Source of the DNA: Heligmosomoides polygyrus polygyrus
Lineage: Eukaryota; Nematoda; Chromadorea; Rhabditida; Heligmosomidae
Direction: 5' to 3'
DNA: 64,000 nucleotides
NCBI GenBank assembly: GCA_947396885.1
Contig: OX377206.1
Location: 10,656,778 to 10,720,777, forward strand
Shown: piece after piece, positions 63,588 through 64,000 of the stretch
Layout: every line of letters begins with the position of its first letter
Position numbering within the stretch: position 1 is the first letter of the stretch
Made by a program: the position numbers and the translations under genes
Notes under the pieces: generated by a model
Databases searched by the model: none
The model's input: the letters and a program-made list of their open reading frames with translations, nothing else
Told to the model about the DNA's origin: nothing

Positions 63588-64000
63588 CAAGACTACTGTG
63601 CGTTGTAGAAAAGTGACATGACATCACTCTCAACGATTTCGCGAAAAAATGCAAAGAGCATGAAAAAATTATGGGCAGTGTAAAATAAGCAACAGTTTTT
63701 TATAGCAATACGGCTACTTAAAATGCCATAATAGTGCCATCAATGACGAGCAACATTGGATTTATGGGCCAGTCAATTCGAGAGAATGGCATTAAGCGGA
63801 ACTGCATCAGCCACCTGATCCTCGGCGCGAGACCCGCGACTGGGGATGGGAGAGACAGAGAGCGCTGGAGCAGCAGCACTGTGCTCTAATCTCCAAGAAG
63901 GCAATGGACTGACTACATATTCACACTAGCGAGCTGGAATCAGCCAAGTTCGAGCCAGAGTTCAAGACAGCAGTATGGAAAAACAGCAATCGATGCGGGA
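63588..64000. other. no gene seen
   Basis: Window edge. Nothing recognised. Confidence 0.4.

Noticed and set aside
1..64000. CRISPR array, prokaryotic operon or phage
   Set aside because: Direct repeats are dispersed transposon copies, genes have introns, and no ribosome-binding-site or cas-like signals occur.

Overview
This is eukaryotic DNA, most likely from a clade V (strongylid-type) nematode. The sequence shows short introns of 59-66 bp with TTTCAG-like acceptors, CR1 and RTE non-LTR retrotransposons, several mariner relatives, and a cathepsin B-like cysteine protease gene. Hookworm-like affinity is an inference. There are no operons, rRNA or CRISPR arrays. Most long open frames are accidental readings through repeats, and the real coding signal lies in short exons.

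The clearest host gene is on the minus strand from 11024 down to 5552. Six phase-compatible exons encode a signal peptide, the propeptide, the active-site Cys region (NQAGCGSCW) and the following SDRVC and SCC segments of a cathepsin B. Its His/Asn half was not found. Two large introns hold a SINE, a mariner remnant, a hAT-like MITE and a GC-rich tandem array. Weaker spliced-gene signals lie at 19489-20017 (-), 25891-26008 (+), 28643-28886 (+), 32623-34211 (-) and 38436-38545 (-). None of these could be named.

The rest is mobile DNA. (i) A roughly 300-bp tRNA-derived SINE (SINE1) has more than 20 full or partial copies. Three have clear 11-14 bp target duplications, and the tail is a TCCTTTA repeat. 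(ii) A second tRNA-headed family (SINE2) often occurs as head-to-head hairpins. (iii) Palindromic, CpG-rich Tourist-like MITEs (called P1-P4 here) are flanked by TTA or TAA duplications and are partly nested. (iv) Other MITEs have 8-bp or TA duplications. (v) Retroelements include a nearly complete but broken CR1 LINE (about 14.0-18.28 kb), truncated CR1 copies at both ends of the window and at 47 kb, and RTE copies at 18.9, 53.5-56.2 and 58.8 kb. The 53.5-56.2 kb RTE is chimeric and has a 14-bp target duplication. (vi) Mariner remnants lie at 1.3, 9.2, 33.2, 39.7 and 42.3 kb. (vii) A dispersed degenerate 21-bp repeat, in places an open frame of VQFDLKS-like heptads, occurs at six loci.

Layout: 0-5 kb is CR1, mariner and a long inverted repeat carrying a transposon-like gene. 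5-11 kb is the cathepsin gene. 11-13 kb is a MITE cluster. 13-18.3 kb is a SINE pair and the LINE. 18.5-29 kb is mixed repeats with candidate exons. 29-34 kb is nested MITEs plus an unrecognised minus-strand gene. 35-45 kb is the densest SINE, SINE2 and mariner mosaic. 46-49 kb is CR1 and a GC-rich patch. 49-53 kb is AT-rich DNA and a foldback element. 53-56 kb is RTE. 57-64 kb is SINEs, MITEs and TTCGAA-rich repeats.
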